Positions 21,075 to 21,849 of a stretch of 21,849 bases of DNA are shown here, one piece after another (positions within the stretch are counted from its first letter, which is position 1; the number at the start of each line of letters is the position of its first letter). A program made the translations under genes and the position numbers. The DNA comes from JAJRVH01 sp964505995 (GTDB lineage Bacteria; Pseudomonadota; Zetaproteobacteria; Mariprofundales; Mariprofundaceae). Location of the stretch: NCBI GenBank assembly GCA_964505995.1, contig CAZDLB010000017.1, positions 1 to 21,849 of the forward strand, given 5' to 3'. The notes below the pieces were generated by a model, which searched no databases, was not told where the DNA came from, and worked only from the letters and a program-made list of their open reading frames with translations.

Positions 21075-21782
21075 ATGAAGGGCGAGCTGAAATACGAGGG
21101 CAAGGGCAAGCAGCTGTACGCCAGCGACAAGCCGGATGAGCTGATCCAGGTCTTCAAGGATGATGCCACGGCCTTCGATGGCGAGAAGCATGACGTGATC
21201 GCCGGCAAGGGCGAGCTGAACTGCGCCATTTCATCGTTCATCTTCGAGAAGCTGCATGAAGCCGGCGTGAAGACCCATTATGTCCGCCGCGAAGGGCCGC
21301 GGGAGATGCGCGTGAAGGCGCTGGAGATGGTGCCGGTCGAGGTGGTCGTGCGCAATGTCGCGGCCGGCTCGATCTGCAGGCGGCTGGGGCTGGAGGAAGG
21401 CCTGAGGCTGGAAAGGCCACTGACCGAGCTGTTCTACAAGTCCGATGAGCTGCATGATCCGATGGTCAATGAAGAGCACTGCGAGCTCTTCGGCTGGGCC
21501 AGCCGCGAGGATCTAAAGCAGATGCGGGCGATGGCGCTGAAGGTCAACGAGGTGCTGAGCTCGATGCTGGCCGATGTCGGCATCCAGCTGGTGGACTACA
21601 AGCTGGAGTTCGGCAAGGCCGGCGGCGAGATCCTGCTGGGCGATGAGATCACGCCGGACGGCTGCCGGCTTTGGGATATCGAGACCGGCCGCAAGCTGGA
21701 CAAGGACGTGTTCCGGCGCGATCTGGGCGGGCTTTCCGAGGCCTATCACGAGGTCGCCAGCCGCCTGGGCATCGAGATCTGA
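21075..21782 (+). CDS. purC: Phosphoribosylaminoimidazole-succinocarboxamide synthase
   Basis: 235 residues, the normal size for bacterial PurC. It joins CAIR with aspartate, using ATP, to give SAICAR in purine biosynthesis. Motifs: YEGKGKQLYASD (7-18, ATP-binding lobe), FKDDATAFDGEKHDVIAGKGELNCAISSFIF, PVEVVVRNVAAGSICRRLG, ELFYKSDELHDPMVNEEHC, LVDYKLEFG and ILLGDEITPDGCRLWD. AGGAG lies 8 nt before the ATG at 21075; longer in-frame starts upstream run through the promoter and are rejected. It is divergent from the cNMP-fold gene. Confidence 0.97.
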   Translation: MKGELKYEGKGKQLYASDKPDELIQVFKDDATAFDGEKHDVIAGKGELNCAISSFIFEKLHEAGVKTHYVRREGPREMRVKALEMVPVEVVVRNVAAGSICRRLGLEEGLRLERPLTELFYKSDELHDPMVNEEHCELFGWASREDLKQMRAMALKVNEVLSSMLADVGIQLVDYKLEFGKAGGEILLGDEITPDGCRLWDIETGRKLDKDVFRRDLGGLSEAYHEVASRLGIEI

Positions 21783-21793
21783 AGCCTTGGCGG

Positions 21794-21813
21794 CGGGGCT
21801 ACCTGAAGCCCCG
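21794..21813 (+). terminator. GC-rich hairpin after purC, weak terminator candidate
   Basis: CGGGGCT (21794-21800) and AGCCCCG (21807-21813) form a perfect 7-bp stem with a 6-nt loop, 11 nt after the purC stop. No T-run follows, so termination would have to be inefficient or factor-assisted. Confidence 0.4.
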
Positions 21814-21836
21814 TGCTGCCGCTAGCATGTGCCGCC

Positions 21837-21849
21837 ATGCGCTATTCCA
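21837..21849 (+). CDS. Possible start of the next gene, cut by the window end
   Basis: ATG at 21837 opens a frame (MRYS...) that runs out of the window. There is no ribosome site, but TAGCAT (21823-21828) lies 8 nt upstream, the same geometry as at the proposed leaderless starts. Only four codons are visible, so this is a guess. Confidence 0.25.

Noticed and set aside
1..21849. CRISPR arrays, insertion sequences, attachment sites or prophage genes
   Set aside because: No regularly spaced direct repeats, transposase or integrase frames, or terminal inverted repeats were seen. The tRNA-Phe 3' end faces the window edge, so an att site there cannot be assessed.

Overview
The window is a scaffold piece from a GC-rich Gram-negative bacterium. 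Outer-membrane markers support this: an OmpA-type lipoprotein-free periplasmic protein, a DolP-like lipoprotein, an LpoA-type PBP activator and two enzymes of ADP-heptose synthesis for LPS. LpoA together with PdxB, Orn, YraN and RsmI points to Gammaproteobacteria or a neighbouring class (Zetaproteobacteria or Acidithiobacillia are possible), but I cannot place it further by eye. A run of exactly 100 N (14262-14361) shows that this is a draft scaffold.

Layout. 1-76: tRNA-Phe(GAA) on the minus strand with its own promoter. 177-2018: an OmpA-domain/coiled-coil periplasmic protein and a 70-aa hypothetical protein, minus strand, ending in a good intrinsic terminator. 2048-7655: a very tight eight-gene minus-strand operon, rsmI - yraN - gmhA - deoxyhypusine-synthase-like unknown - dolP-like BON lipoprotein - rfaE2 - pdxB - orn. 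Gaps run from a 4-nt overlap to 10 nt. 7654-9612: lpoA, divergent from rsmI, with the two ATGs sharing a CATG. 9623-11155: a SulP permease with a STAS domain (minus), convergent with lpoA. 11298-14261: a DedA membrane protein fused to a degenerate GGDEF-like domain, then a FeoB-like transporter with unusual G motifs, cut by the assembly gap. 14433-18396: a translationally overlapping signalling cassette of hybrid kinase, single receiver and REC-PAS-kinase-REC. 18413-20218 (minus): a MotA/TolQ-type channel subunit with a partner that has a MotB-like transmembrane helix followed by a vWA domain. 20334-20441 (minus): a 35-aa single-helix membrane protein with a complete promoter, a 12-bp palindrome and a terminator. 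20512-20931 (minus): a small cyclic-nucleotide-binding-fold protein, divergent from purC (21075-21782).

How the genes work together. The eight-gene operon mixes envelope assembly (GmhA and RfaE2 for heptose, a DolP-like lipoprotein, divergent LpoA) with rRNA methylation, PLP synthesis and RNA turnover. In E. coli the lpoA-yraN-diaA-yraP neighbourhood has a similar gene set. Here the SIS-domain gene keeps the GmhA catalytic residues, so it is more likely the heptose isomerase than DiaA. The best candidate for an undescribed system is the ion-channel-plus-vWA pair at 18413-20218: it has the membrane parts of a proton-driven motor, but a vWA domain where a peptidoglycan-binding domain is expected.

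Promoters that can be read by eye share a -10 of the form TAGGCT or TANNNT, and several genes (rsmI, lpoA, the FeoB gene) have the -10 so close to the ATG that their mRNAs may be leaderless. Apart from the N run, no stretch of more than 300 bases lacks a gene.
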